Positions 52,952 to 61,843 of a DNA stretch of 64,000 bases are shown piece after piece; the first letter of the stretch is position 1, and every line of letters begins with the position of its first letter. Under the pieces are notes generated by a model. It saw only the letters and a program-made list of their open reading frames with translations, was not told where the DNA came from and did no database searches. Both the position numbers and the translations under genes were made by a program. The DNA is from Niallia sp. XMNu-256. Lineage in GTDB: Bacteria; Bacillota; Bacilli; Bacillales; Cytobacillaceae. The stretch spans positions 1,280,501-1,344,500 of the forward strand of contig NZ_CP137636.1 of NCBI RefSeq assembly GCF_036670015.1, given 5' to 3'.

Positions 52952-54013
52952 ATGAATCGTAAACAGAACATCCCATTTTTAACAACAAGAAGTTTACATC
53001 CAGAAAATCAAGAGTCACCAATACATTTTCTGAATGAGTGGCTAACATCAATCAAATATTTTTATCGTAGAAATCATTTTTCCTACCCTCTATTGTCACA
53101 ACGTCATTTTTGGATTCATATTGATGGGATGGTGCACAAGCCACGTTTTTTTCACTACGACGAGATCTTATCAATGCCATCAAAATCAATTATCGTACCT
53201 TTAGAGTGTGCCGGAAACCAAAGAGCAAATTTTAAACCTAAAGTTTACGGGGAACAATGGGAAGAAGGAGCGATCAGCCAAGGAAAATGGACTGGGGTCC
53301 CTTTGAGGGACATTCTTGAAAAAGTGGGATTTTCACAAAATGCACAGGAAATTGTCTTTGTGGGAGCTGATTCTGGTAAAAAACCAGGGGTTCATGAAAA
53401 TATTCCCTATACAAGAAGTCTTCCTTTAGAAAAGGCAATGCATCCTGATACCCTCATCGCTTTTCAATATAATGATAAGCCCATTAACTATAAACATGGT
53501 TATCCTTTTCGATTAATCGTTCCCAATTGGTATGCTATGGCTTCTGTTAAATGGTTAAACACAATAAAAGTCATTGATTACAGTTATAAAGGTCCATTCC
53601 AAACGGATGATTATGTATATTATCCTTATAAGGATAATGACAAAGATAAATTTCCCGTTACCACTTTAAATGTTAATTCTATTATCCAACAACCCCTTCA
53701 TTTATCCATTTTAAATACGGGTGTGCATGAAATTAATGGAATGGCTTGGAGCGGAAGAGGAAGAATTAAAGAATTACAAGTAAGTTTTGATAAAGGGAAG
53801 AGCTGGAAAAATGCAACTGTGCACCAATTATCTAATCAAGACTATGCGTGGTCAAGATGGTCCTATATATGGAAGGTAGAGGAAAAAGGGGAATACACCA
53901 TCTATGCTAGAGCAAAGGATTCATCAGGCCAAATTCAACCCCATACTCCATTCTGGAATCGAAAAGGTTATGGGTATAATGCAGTGGCAAGAATTACGGT
54001 AAAAGTTGAATGA
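52952..54013 (+). CDS. Molybdopterin-dependent oxidoreductase, sulfite-oxidase family
   Basis: A 353-residue molybdenum enzyme of the sulfite oxidase/YedY superfamily. The Moco-binding domain (about 50-230) has the molybdenum-ligating Cys in PLECAGNQR, with GVPLRDILEKVGF and VPNWYAMASVKWL. A C-terminal Ig-like dimerisation domain (about 235-353) ends with WNRKGYGYNAV. There is no Tat signal or heme domain, so it is cytosolic and needs another electron acceptor. Its place behind a methionine/SAM-controlled gene would fit sulfur-compound oxidation, an inference. Site: GAGGTGAATA. Confidence 0.9.
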   Translation: MNRKQNIPFLTTRSLHPENQESPIHFLNEWLTSIKYFYRRNHFSYPLLSQRHFWIHIDGMVHKPRFFHYDEILSMPSKSIIVPLECAGNQRANFKPKVYGEQWEEGAISQGKWTGVPLRDILEKVGFSQNAQEIVFVGADSGKKPGVHENIPYTRSLPLEKAMHPDTLIAFQYNDKPINYKHGYPFRLIVPNWYAMASVKWLNTIKVIDYSYKGPFQTDDYVYYPYKDNDKDKFPVTTLNVNSIIQQPLHLSILNTGVHEINGMAWSGRGRIKELQVSFDKGKSWKNATVHQLSNQDYAWSRWSYIWKVEEKGEYTIYARAKDSSGQIQPHTPFWNRKGYGYNAVARITVKVE

Positions 54014-54030
54014 TTTGGTTTCAGGCCTTT

Positions 54031-54053
54031 GTCGTCACAGGGACGCCCCGAAT
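54031..54053 (+). repeat. Palindromic repeat B, copy 10
   Basis: GTCGTCACAGGGACGCCCCG then AAT, 17 bases after the molybdoenzyme stop. Confidence 0.65.
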
Positions 54054-54104
54054 TATATCTGCAAGTCTTTGACAAGGCGTATAGATTTAATTTTTGTAAC
54101 AAAT

Positions 54105-54137
54105 TAAACCAGAATGGGCTTCCACTCTGGTTTTTTC
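54105..54137 (+). terminator. Terminator downstream of the molybdoenzyme gene
   Basis: Arms AAACCAGA and TCTGGTTT around TGGGCTTCCAC, then TTTT. Confidence 0.8.
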
Positions 54138-54235
54138 AACTGATTATTTTTCCTTTCTCTGTCATAAGGCAATTGCTTTTACTCTATTTTATGAAAAAAT
54201 TTTTGAACGATTTGTCTTTCCTCACATTTCTTCCT

Positions 54236-54574
54236 TTATTTATTCCCTGGAGCTGGTTGGTCAACTCCTTTTACGTGATGCCGATGCCCGTTATCCTCTG
54301 ACGTATAGAAGTCATAATAGTGTACATGCATGCCGTTTCCGACTGGAATGGCAGGGCCCGAATAGGCTTTATAGTAATGAACATGTCCATCCTCAAAAAC
54401 AACATATCCTTCCGTATGGTGAACATGACTTCCATCTTGAGTTATAATCGGTGGAGAGGTCACATCTAAACACTGATGAACATGACCATCTGCTATACCC
54501 GTATAATCAACTGAACCGTGATTATGGTGTGGCACAAACCCCTTTACAAATGAATCCTTACCTACTCTATCCAT
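54236..54574 (-). CDS. YmaF family histidine-rich protein
   Basis: A 112-residue soluble protein with regularly spaced histidines: PHHNHG, ADGHVHQ, GSHVHH, EDGHVHYYKAYSGPAI, MHVHYYDFYTSEDNGHRHHV. This repeat is the YmaF pattern. It is probably metal-binding; biological role unknown. ATG with AGGGGTGAC site upstream on the minus strand. Confidence 0.88.
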   Translation of the reverse strand: MDRVGKDSFVKGFVPHHNHGSVDYTGIADGHVHQCLDVTSPPIITQDGSHVHHTEGYVVFEDGHVHYYKAYSGPAIPVGNGMHVHYYDFYTSEDNGHRHHVKGVDQPAPGNK

Positions 54575-54970
54575 ATCGTCACCCCTAATGATCAGTTACT
54601 ATGAAAAAAAATACGATCTTATAGAGGGTATGTTGAAGAAAATCAAAACATTCTATAAAAATACTGTTGCCTATTTTAAATAATCTGCTCCCTTAAACAT
54701 TCATAATCTTAAAAAATATACATCAGTAATCCTAGATCATTTGGCCTGTAAAAGAAAAAAACTAGTCATAGTTTAAAACTATATCAATGGATAGATATTT
54801 TGTGTTACGCTATATCGTTTTTCCATGTTACACTAATGTTAAATAATTAGTAATTGAGGGAATTGTCAGCCGATAGAAATTGTTTATGTTTTTATGAGAA
54901 TAAGAGGATGGGTTTCTGGATTTAATTTAATATGAAGGTTTTTTATTCATATCCGAGGAGTGGGATGAGA
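54575..54970. other. Intergenic region upstream of the methionine operon
   Basis: About 395 AT-rich bases. I looked for S-box, T-box and cobalamin-riboswitch cores and see none. Promoter not certain (candidate TTACGC...TACACT near 54811-54835). Confidence 0.45.
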
Positions 54971-56821
54971 ATGGCGGGGTTACTTGAAGCTCTAAAAACG
55001 CAAGTGTTGACAGCAGATGGTGGGATAGGAACGCTATTGTATTCATATGGACTAGAATCTTGTCACGAAGAAATGAACGTTGTTAGACCGGAGATCATCG
55101 AAAAGATTCATCGCGAATATATTGCTGCTGGTGCAGATGTGATTCAAACAAATACGTATGGTGCAAATGCAATTAAACTTGCTCGATATGGCAATGAATC
55201 TTGTGTGGTTAAATTTAATGAAGAAGCAGTGAAATTAGCAAAAAAAGCAGCAGCGGATGGAGGACAATACGTTCTAGGGACGATTGGAGGAATTAGAGGC
55301 GTTCGAATAACAGATGTGACGCTAGAAGAGATATTAGCAGCAATACGTGAACAAGCACAAGTTTTAATCAAAGGGGGCTTAGATGGGCTCCTGCTTGAAA
55401 CGTATTATGACTTAGAAGAGTTAAAAGAAACATTAAAAATGTTACGTCAAATGACAGATATGCCCATTATCGCACAAGTATCCATGCATGAACCGGGTGT
55501 CTTGCAAAACGGGATGTCATTAAATAATGCCCTCCATGAACTAGCAAGCTTAGGTGCAGATATTGTGGGCGTCAATTGCCGCTTAGGTCCCTATCATACG
55601 ATTCAGGCGTTTCAAGGAGTAGAATTGCCTAAGAAAGCCATGTTATCAGCCTATCCGAATGCATCATTATTAGATATTGAAGAAGGCCGAATTGTTTATG
55701 TATCAGAATATGATTATTTTGCGCGGGCGGCAGTTCAATTAAGAGATCAAGGGGTTCGCTTAATTGGCGGATGCTGTGGGACGACACCAAAACATATAGC
55801 AGCAGTGAAGAAACACCTAGCTAACCTTAAACCGATCGAGAAAAAAGAAGAAATCACCCGCCCGACAATCGAGATTTCGGAACCAGAACCAAGCCAGTTA
55901 AAGCCACTACATGAAAAAGTAAAGTCCGAACGTTCCATTATCGTAGAATTAGACACGCCTCGTCACTTAGAAATTGATGCTTTTGTTAAAGGGGCCAAAA
56001 CCCTTTATCAAGAAGGTGCAGATATTGTCATGATGGCGGATAATTCACTAGCATCTCCAAGAGTGAGCAATTTAGCGATGGGATCGATTTTAAAGCTTCA
56101 GCATGATGTTCGTGTAATGCCGCATATTACCTGTCGGGATCGAAATTTAATTGGATTACAATCGCATTTAATGGGATTGAATGCATTAGGTCTTCATGAT
56201 ATTTTAGCGATAACAGGGGACCCAACAAAAGTTGGCGATTTCCCAGGTGCAACGAGTGTATATGACGTATCCTCAATGGAGTTAATTTCGCTCATTAAGC
56301 AGCTTAATGAAGGAATTTCTTTTTCTGGAAAAGCCTTGCGTAAAAAAGCGAATTTCTCGGTTGCTGCGGCCTTTAACCCTAACGTTCGTGCGCTAGACCG
56401 TGCTGTTAGTCGACTTGAAAAGAAAATCGAGCATGGGGCCGATTACTTTATTTCTCAACCTGTTTACTCAAAAGAAAAAATTGTTGACATTTACGAAGCC
56501 ACAAAACATTTAAAAGCACCGATCTATATTGGTATAATGCCTTTAGTTAGTTTTAGAGGTTCAGAGTTTATCCATTACGAAGTTCCAGGAATAAAGCTTT
56601 CAGATGAAGTGCTCGAACGAATGAAGGCTTGCCAAGGAGATAAAGAGAGAGAAGCGAAAGAAGGCGTTTCAATCGCAAGAGAGTTGCTTGATACGGCAGT
56701 GAAGTACTTCAATGGCATTTATTTAATTACCCCTTTCTTACGTTACGAAATGACCGTGGAACTCTTGCAATATATTAAACAACTTGATAAGCAGAATAAA
56801 GGAGTACAAGTGAATGCGTAA
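54971..56821 (+). CDS. yitJ: Bifunctional homocysteine S-methyltransferase / 5,10-methylenetetrahydrofolate reductase (YitJ type)
   Basis: Makes methyl-THF and supports methionine synthesis (616 aa). Residues 1-290 are the homocysteine-binding barrel with zinc cysteines in VGVNCRLGP and IGGCCGTTPKH (about 202 and 265-266); residues about 310-600 form the MTHFR barrel (EGADIVMMADNSLASPRVSN, LAITGDPTK, YFISQPVY). ATG at 54971 gives MAGLLEALKTQVLTADGGIG, aligned with the usual start and ten bases after GAGGAG; ATG 54965 is an alternative. It overlaps metH by eight bases. Confidence 0.93.
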   Translation: MAGLLEALKTQVLTADGGIGTLLYSYGLESCHEEMNVVRPEIIEKIHREYIAAGADVIQTNTYGANAIKLARYGNESCVVKFNEEAVKLAKKAAADGGQYVLGTIGGIRGVRITDVTLEEILAAIREQAQVLIKGGLDGLLLETYYDLEELKETLKMLRQMTDMPIIAQVSMHEPGVLQNGMSLNNALHELASLGADIVGVNCRLGPYHTIQAFQGVELPKKAMLSAYPNASLLDIEEGRIVYVSEYDYFARAAVQLRDQGVRLIGGCCGTTPKHIAAVKKHLANLKPIEKKEEITRPTIEISEPEPSQLKPLHEKVKSERSIIVELDTPRHLEIDAFVKGAKTLYQEGADIVMMADNSLASPRVSNLAMGSILKLQHDVRVMPHITCRDRNLIGLQSHLMGLNALGLHDILAITGDPTKVGDFPGATSVYDVSSMELISLIKQLNEGISFSGKALRKKANFSVAAAFNPNVRALDRAVSRLEKKIEHGADYFISQPVYSKEKIVDIYEATKHLKAPIYIGIMPLVSFRGSEFIHYEVPGIKLSDEVLERMKACQGDKEREAKEGVSIARELLDTAVKYFNGIYLITPFLRYEMTVELLQYIKQLDKQNKGVQVNA

Positions 56822-59800
56822 TCATCTTATAGAAGAACAATTACAGAAAAAGATCGTAATTTTTGATGGTGCAATGGGGACCATGCTTCAAAATGAGAAT
56901 TTAACAGCAGATGACTTCGGTGGGGAAGAATTAGACGGCTGTAATGAAAATCTAGTGTTAACTCGACCAGATGTTATTTCGAAAATTCATCGTCAGTATT
57001 TAGAAGCGGGTGCTGACATTATTAGTACAAATACATTTGGTGGAACTCCTCTTGTATTAAATGAATACGGCCTAGGTGATAAAGCAGAGGAAATTAATAA
57101 ACGTGCCGTGCAGTTAGCGGTTGAGGCAGCCTCAGAATATTCAACTTCAGATTGGCCTCGTTTCGTAGCAGGTGCGATCGGTCCAACAACTAAAACGTTA
57201 TCAGTGACTGGTGGAATTGCATTTGATGAACTGTCTGAAAATTTTTACATCCAAGCAAAAGCTCTAATTGAGGGTGGTGCCGATTTACTTTTACTGGAAA
57301 CGAGCCAAGATATGCTCAATGTAAAAGCGGCAACACTTGGTGTCAATCGAGCCTTTAATGAAACAGGCAAAGAGTTGCCAATCATGGTTTCAGCAACAAT
57401 TGAGCCGATGGGAACGACGCTTGCAGGACAGACGATTGAAGCATTCTATATTTCCATTGAACATATTAATCCGATCTCAATTGGTTTAAACTGTGCGACA
57501 GGTCCCGAGTTTATGACGGATCATATTCGTTCATTGGCTGAACTGTCAACAAGCTATATTAGCTGTTACCCAAATGCTGGTTTACCAGATGAAGAAGGTC
57601 ATTACCATGAATCGCCCCAATCTTTATCGATAAAGTTAAAAGGTTTTGCTGAAAAAGGGTGGTTAAATATTGTCGGCGGCTGTTGCGGTACGACACCAGA
57701 ACATATTAAAGCCATCCATGATGCAGTAAAAGATTTTGAACCGAGAAAACGTCTAGAACATCCACATGGGCATGTCGTAGCAGGAATCGATCCATTGCTA
57801 TATGACGACTCTATGCGTCCGTTATTTATTGGCGAACGTACAAATGTGATTGGTTCACGCAAATTTAAACAATTAATTATCGATGGGAAGTTCGAAGAAG
57901 CGGCTGAAATTGCTAGAGCCCAAGTAAAAAATGGAGCTCATGTCATTGACATTTGCTTAGCCAATCCAGACCGCGACGAATTGGAAGATATGCGCAACTT
58001 TATGCAAGAAGTCGTGAAAAAGGTAAAAGTGCCACTTGTTATTGATTCAACCGATGAACGTGTGATTGAAGAAGCGCTTAAATTTTCACAAGGGAAGGCC
58101 ATTATCAACTCAATTAACTTAGAAGATGGGGAAGAACGTTTCGATGCGGTTATGCCCATTGTAAAAAAATACGGCGCAGCGGTCGTTGTTGGAACCATTG
58201 ATGAAGTAGGGATGGCGGTGGATCGAGAACGTAAATTACAAGTTGCTGAGCGTTCCTATCAGTTGTTAACTGAAAAATGGGGGCTGGCTCCAGAGGATAT
58301 TATTTTCGACCCATTAGTATTCCCTGTTGGAACAGGGGATGAACAATATATTGGTGCTGCTGAAGAAACGATTGAGGGAATCCGGTTGATTAAAGAAAGA
58401 TTCCCCAATGCGTTAACCGTATTAGGTGTTAGTAACGTTTCATTCGGTCTACCTCCGGTCGGTCGAGAAGTGTTAAATGCCGTCTATTTATATCACTGTA
58501 CGCAAGCAGGTTTAGACTATGCGATTGTCAATACGGAAAAGTTAGAACGTTATGCTTCAATTCCTGAAGAAGAAATTAAATTGGCAAATGATTTAATTTT
58601 TAATACAAATGATGACACCCTTGCGAAATTTACCGACTTTTATCGAGGTAAGAAAAAAGAAAAGAAAGTGGCGAATATCCCGGCAACGGTTGAAGAACGA
58701 TTGGCCTATTACATTGTGGAAGGAACTAAAGAAGGGTTAATTCCTGATTTGGAAGAGGCAAGAAAGATCTTTGACACACCGTTAGATATTATTAATGGTC
58801 CATTAATGGCTGGGATGTCTGAAGTAGGCCGCCTATTCAATAATAATGAATTAATTGTAGCAGAAGTATTGCAAAGTGCAGGCGTGATGAAAGCAGCAGT
58901 TGCCCATTTAGAACAATTCATGGAAAAAAAGGATGATAGTGCTGGGAAAGGGAAAATGGTCCTTGCAACCGTCAAAGGGGATGTTCATGATATTGGGAAA
59001 AACTTGGTGGACATTATTTTAAGCAATAATGGCTATAAAGTCGTGGATTTAGGGATTAAAGTTACACCAGCCCAATTAATTGAAGCAGTAAGAGCGGAAA
59101 AGCCTGATTTTGTTGGATTGTCGGGTTTACTTGTAAAATCTGCCCAACAAATGGTGTTAACTGCACAAGATTTCAAAGAGGCAAACATTGATGTTCCTAT
59201 TCTAGTAGGCGGAGCTGCTTTATCAAAACGTTTTACCGAGACGAAAATTGCGGCAGAATACGATGGACCGGTTATTTATTCGAAAGATGCCATGCAAGGT
59301 TTAGACCAGGCCAATCGTTTAATGGATCCAAATGAACGTGGAGTACTACTGCAAGAACTTCAAGATGCAAGAGAACAACGCTTGCTTAATGCTGAAAAAA
59401 TTGCAGCGCTACCAAATAAACCCGTCAGTAAAAAGAAAGCTCGCACTCTTTCAGACGCACCTGTGTTTATTCCGAAAGATTTAAAAATGCATGTATTAAA
59501 AAATTATTCCGTGGCCCATCTACAACCTTATGTGAATATGCGTACTTTAATTGGTCACCATTTAGGGTTAAGAGGAAACGTTGAAAAACTACTGGCAGAG
59601 GGTGACGTTCGTGCTACCGAATTGTATGATTTGGTCACGAGTTTCTTAGAGTCAAAAGTGTTAAAACCATCTGGTATGTACCGATTCTTTCCAGCGCAAG
59701 CCCATGGGGATGATGTGATCATCTATGATCCGGAAGATGCGAAAACAGAAATTGAGAGATTCCATTTCCCTCGTCAACAAGACGCACCGTTTTTATGTTT

Positions 59801-60245
59801 AGCTGACTTTTTAAAGCCAGTAGAAAGCGGAGAGATGGATTATGTCGCCTTAATGGTTGTAACAGCAGGGCATGGGGCGAGGGAAATTTCAGATCAATAT
59901 AAAAATAAAGGCCAGTTTTTAGAAAGCCATGCAATACTATCAACCGCATTAGAGCTTGCAGAAGGATTTGCTGAACGAATCCATCAGGAAATTCGCGATG
60001 CATGGGGATTCCCTGATGCGACCGATTTTACGATGCGCGATCGCTTCGCGGCTAAATATCAAGGACAACGCTTCTCATTTGGCTATCCGGCTTGTCCAAA
60101 TTTAGAAGATCAAGAAAAACTATTTAAATTATTAAACCCAGAACAAATCGGTGTCAATCTAACAGAGGGATTTATGATGGAACCTGAAGCTAGTGTATCA
60201 GCCATTGTTTTTGCACACCCAGATGCTAGATACTTTAATGTATAA
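56814..60245 (+). CDS. metH: Cobalamin-dependent methionine synthase MetH
   Basis: Transfers the methyl group of methyl-THF to homocysteine through cobalamin (1143 aa). Domain order: homocysteine-binding barrel (zinc Cys in GLNCATGP and GGCCGTTPEH, about 225 and 288-289), pterin-binding barrel (about 345-610, GERTNVIGSRKF), cap and B12 domain (about 650-890) with the lower-ligand motif GDVHDIGKNL around 722-731, and activation/SAM-binding domain (about 920-1143, RFFPAQAHGDD, GYPACPNLEDQ). Full length. Coupled to yitJ; a 20-bp hairpin ends the operon. Confidence 0.96.
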   Translation: MRNHLIEEQLQKKIVIFDGAMGTMLQNENLTADDFGGEELDGCNENLVLTRPDVISKIHRQYLEAGADIISTNTFGGTPLVLNEYGLGDKAEEINKRAVQLAVEAASEYSTSDWPRFVAGAIGPTTKTLSVTGGIAFDELSENFYIQAKALIEGGADLLLLETSQDMLNVKAATLGVNRAFNETGKELPIMVSATIEPMGTTLAGQTIEAFYISIEHINPISIGLNCATGPEFMTDHIRSLAELSTSYISCYPNAGLPDEEGHYHESPQSLSIKLKGFAEKGWLNIVGGCCGTTPEHIKAIHDAVKDFEPRKRLEHPHGHVVAGIDPLLYDDSMRPLFIGERTNVIGSRKFKQLIIDGKFEEAAEIARAQVKNGAHVIDICLANPDRDELEDMRNFMQEVVKKVKVPLVIDSTDERVIEEALKFSQGKAIINSINLEDGEERFDAVMPIVKKYGAAVVVGTIDEVGMAVDRERKLQVAERSYQLLTEKWGLAPEDIIFDPLVFPVGTGDEQYIGAAEETIEGIRLIKERFPNALTVLGVSNVSFGLPPVGREVLNAVYLYHCTQAGLDYAIVNTEKLERYASIPEEEIKLANDLIFNTNDDTLAKFTDFYRGKKKEKKVANIPATVEERLAYYIVEGTKEGLIPDLEEARKIFDTPLDIINGPLMAGMSEVGRLFNNNELIVAEVLQSAGVMKAAVAHLEQFMEKKDDSAGKGKMVLATVKGDVHDIGKNLVDIILSNNGYKVVDLGIKVTPAQLIEAVRAEKPDFVGLSGLLVKSAQQMVLTAQDFKEANIDVPILVGGAALSKRFTETKIAAEYDGPVIYSKDAMQGLDQANRLMDPNERGVLLQELQDAREQRLLNAEKIAALPNKPVSKKKARTLSDAPVFIPKDLKMHVLKNYSVAHLQPYVNMRTLIGHHLGLRGNVEKLLAEGDVRATELYDLVTSFLESKVLKPSGMYRFFPAQAHGDDVIIYDPEDAKTEIERFHFPRQQDAPFLCLADFLKPVESGEMDYVALMVVTAGHGAREISDQYKNKGQFLESHAILSTALELAEGFAERIHQEIRDAWGFPDATDFTMRDRFAAKYQGQRFSFGYPACPNLEDQEKLFKLLNPEQIGVNLTEGFMMEPEASVSAIVFAHPDARYFNV

Positions 60246-60256
60246 TAACGTCGAAC

Positions 60257-60280
60257 CGCCGTCACTGTGACACCCCGAAG
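60257..60280 (+). repeat. Palindromic repeat B, copy 11
   Basis: CGCCGTCACTGTGACACCCC then GAAG, shortly after the metH stop. Confidence 0.7.
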
Positions 60281-60327
60281 TATCTTGTTCCACTGAATGT
60301 ATCACGAATGCCAATCGATTACTTTCA

Positions 60328-60352
60328 CTGTCACAGTGGCTCTCCAAATAAG
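60328..60352 (+). repeat. Palindromic repeat B, copy 12 (degenerate)
   Basis: CTGTCACAGTGGCTCTCC then AAATAAG, 50 bases after copy 11. Confidence 0.5.
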
Positions 60353-60424
60353 TAGTACATTAAGGCGTGCCCTTTAAAGGTGCGAACACTAGTAGAATAC
60401 TGAGAATAACATAATCATTCATAT

Positions 60425-60478
60425 AAAATAGCAGAAACAAATTTTTTACTCAAATTTGTTTCTGCTATTTTGTTTTGT
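60425..60478. terminator. Strong hairpin terminating the yitJ-metH operon
   Basis: Arms AAAATAGCAGAAACAAATTT (60425-60444) and AAATTTGTTTCTGCTATTTT (60452-60471), 20 bp, followed by a T-rich stretch; works in both directions. Confidence 0.88.
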
Positions 60479-60659
60479 CATAGTTGATTTAGATAAAAGC
60501 ATGATCCAAGGAAGGGGAAAATATCGTGTAGAGAATTTGAGAATAAAAAAGTTCAACATAAATTTAAAGGCTTAAATAATAGCGCTAAATAGAAATAGAA
60601 CACCATCTAACCGAAATCTACATTTTTTGATAAAATATTCAAAATTCTTTAATTTGTTA

Positions 60660-60715
60660 TTGACATTGGGTATATAGGGTAGTAAAATAAAAATATCAAT
60701 TGAGAGTGATTCTCA
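60660..60715 (+). promoter_or_regulatory. Sigma-A promoter and Fur box of the iron transporter operon
   Basis: -35 TTGACA (60660-60665), 17-base spacer, -10 TAAAAT (60683-60688). At 60701-60715 TGAGAGTGATTCTCA is a palindromic Fur box (11 of 14 fixed bases of the 7-1-7 consensus), covering about +6 to +20. Iron-loaded Fur would block transcription. About 275 bases of sequence before the promoter hold nothing more. Confidence 0.87.
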
Positions 60716-60751
60716 ATATCATCGAATTGAAAATGAGAAGGGGGAGAAAAA

Positions 60752-61837
60752 ATGAATCTATCAAAATTATTTAAGCCTTTACTAGTTAGTGCCGCACTTA
60801 CGATTGGTTTAGCCGGTTGTGGTGCTGCAAACGAAAATAATTCAGAAGGGAAAGAGGCAACATCTAAACCGAAAACAACTGAAAATCAAGAAGTAAATAT
60901 CTACACGGCAAGACATTATGAAGCAGATGAAGAAATCTTTAATAAGTTTACAGAAGAAACAGGCATTAAAGTTAATGTGGTAAAAGGGGAAGCTGAAGAG
61001 CTTATTGAAAGAATTAAACGTGAAGGCGAAAGCACACAAGCCGATTTATTTATAACCGTCGATGGTGGAGTTCTTGCTAACGCAAAGCAAAATGGTATTT
61101 TACAACCGGCTAAATCAGATATTATTAATGAAAATGTTCCTGAAAACTTCCGTGATGCTGATAATCAGTGGATTGGATTGGCAACAAGAGCACGTATCAT
61201 TGCTTATTCTAAGGACAGAGTAAAACCTGAGGACCTTTCTACATATGAGGATTTAGCAAGCGATAAATGGAAAGGTAAAGTACTTGTTCGTTCTTCAACA
61301 AGTTTATATAATCAATCATTACTTGCTTCTTTTATTGAATTAAATGGGGAAGATAAAGCAGAACAATGGGCACAAGGAATCGTAAATAATTTTGCCCGCC
61401 AGCCAGATGGTGGTGACCGTGACCAAGCAAAAGCAATCGCTGCCGGTACTGGTGATGTGGCTATTATGAATACTTATTATGTGGGACTTTTAGCAAATTC
61501 GGAAGATCCTGAAGAAAGAAAAGTGGCAGATCAAATTGGAGTCTTTTTCCCGAACCAAGAAACAAATGGTACCCATGTAAATATTAGCGGAATCGGTTTA
61601 ACGAAACACAGTAAAAATCAAGAAAATGCGATTAAGCTTATTGAGTATATGACAAGTGTCCCTGCACAAGAATTCTTATCAGCTACGAATTATGAGTTTC
61701 CAGTAAACCCTAAGGCAGCTAAACCAGAATTGCTAGAAAACTGGGGAGACTTCAAAATGCAAGAACTAAACTTTGATACTTTAGGAGAACACAATCAAAA
61801 GGCGATTGAGATCTTTAATAAAACAGGCTGGAAGTAA
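60752..61837 (+). CDS. Ferric-iron ABC transporter substrate-binding lipoprotein (FutA/FbpA-like)
   Basis: Captures Fe3+ outside the membrane (361 aa). A lipoprotein signal ends in LAGC with Cys23 as lipid anchor, followed by a polar linker to about residue 45. The binding-protein fold starts VNIYTARHYEADEEIFNKF; ITVDGGVLANAKQNG and the paired tyrosines in IMNTYYVGLL are typical iron-binding features of the FutA/FbpA class. The Fur box upstream supports iron. Site: AAGGGGGAG. First gene of a three-gene operon. Confidence 0.93.
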   Translation: MNLSKLFKPLLVSAALTIGLAGCGAANENNSEGKEATSKPKTTENQEVNIYTARHYEADEEIFNKFTEETGIKVNVVKGEAEELIERIKREGESTQADLFITVDGGVLANAKQNGILQPAKSDIINENVPENFRDADNQWIGLATRARIIAYSKDRVKPEDLSTYEDLASDKWKGKVLVRSSTSLYNQSLLASFIELNGEDKAEQWAQGIVNNFARQPDGGDRDQAKAIAAGTGDVAIMNTYYVGLLANSEDPEERKVADQIGVFFPNQETNGTHVNISGIGLTKHSKNQENAIKLIEYMTSVPAQEFLSATNYEFPVNPKAAKPELLENWGDFKMQELNFDTLGEHNQKAIEIFNKTGWK

Positions 61838-61843
61838 TAGAAG

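Noticed and set aside
54029..54301. 90-codon plus-strand ORF after the molybdoenzyme gene
   Set aside because: Begins in repeat B, crosses a terminator and overlaps the YmaF gene on the other strand.
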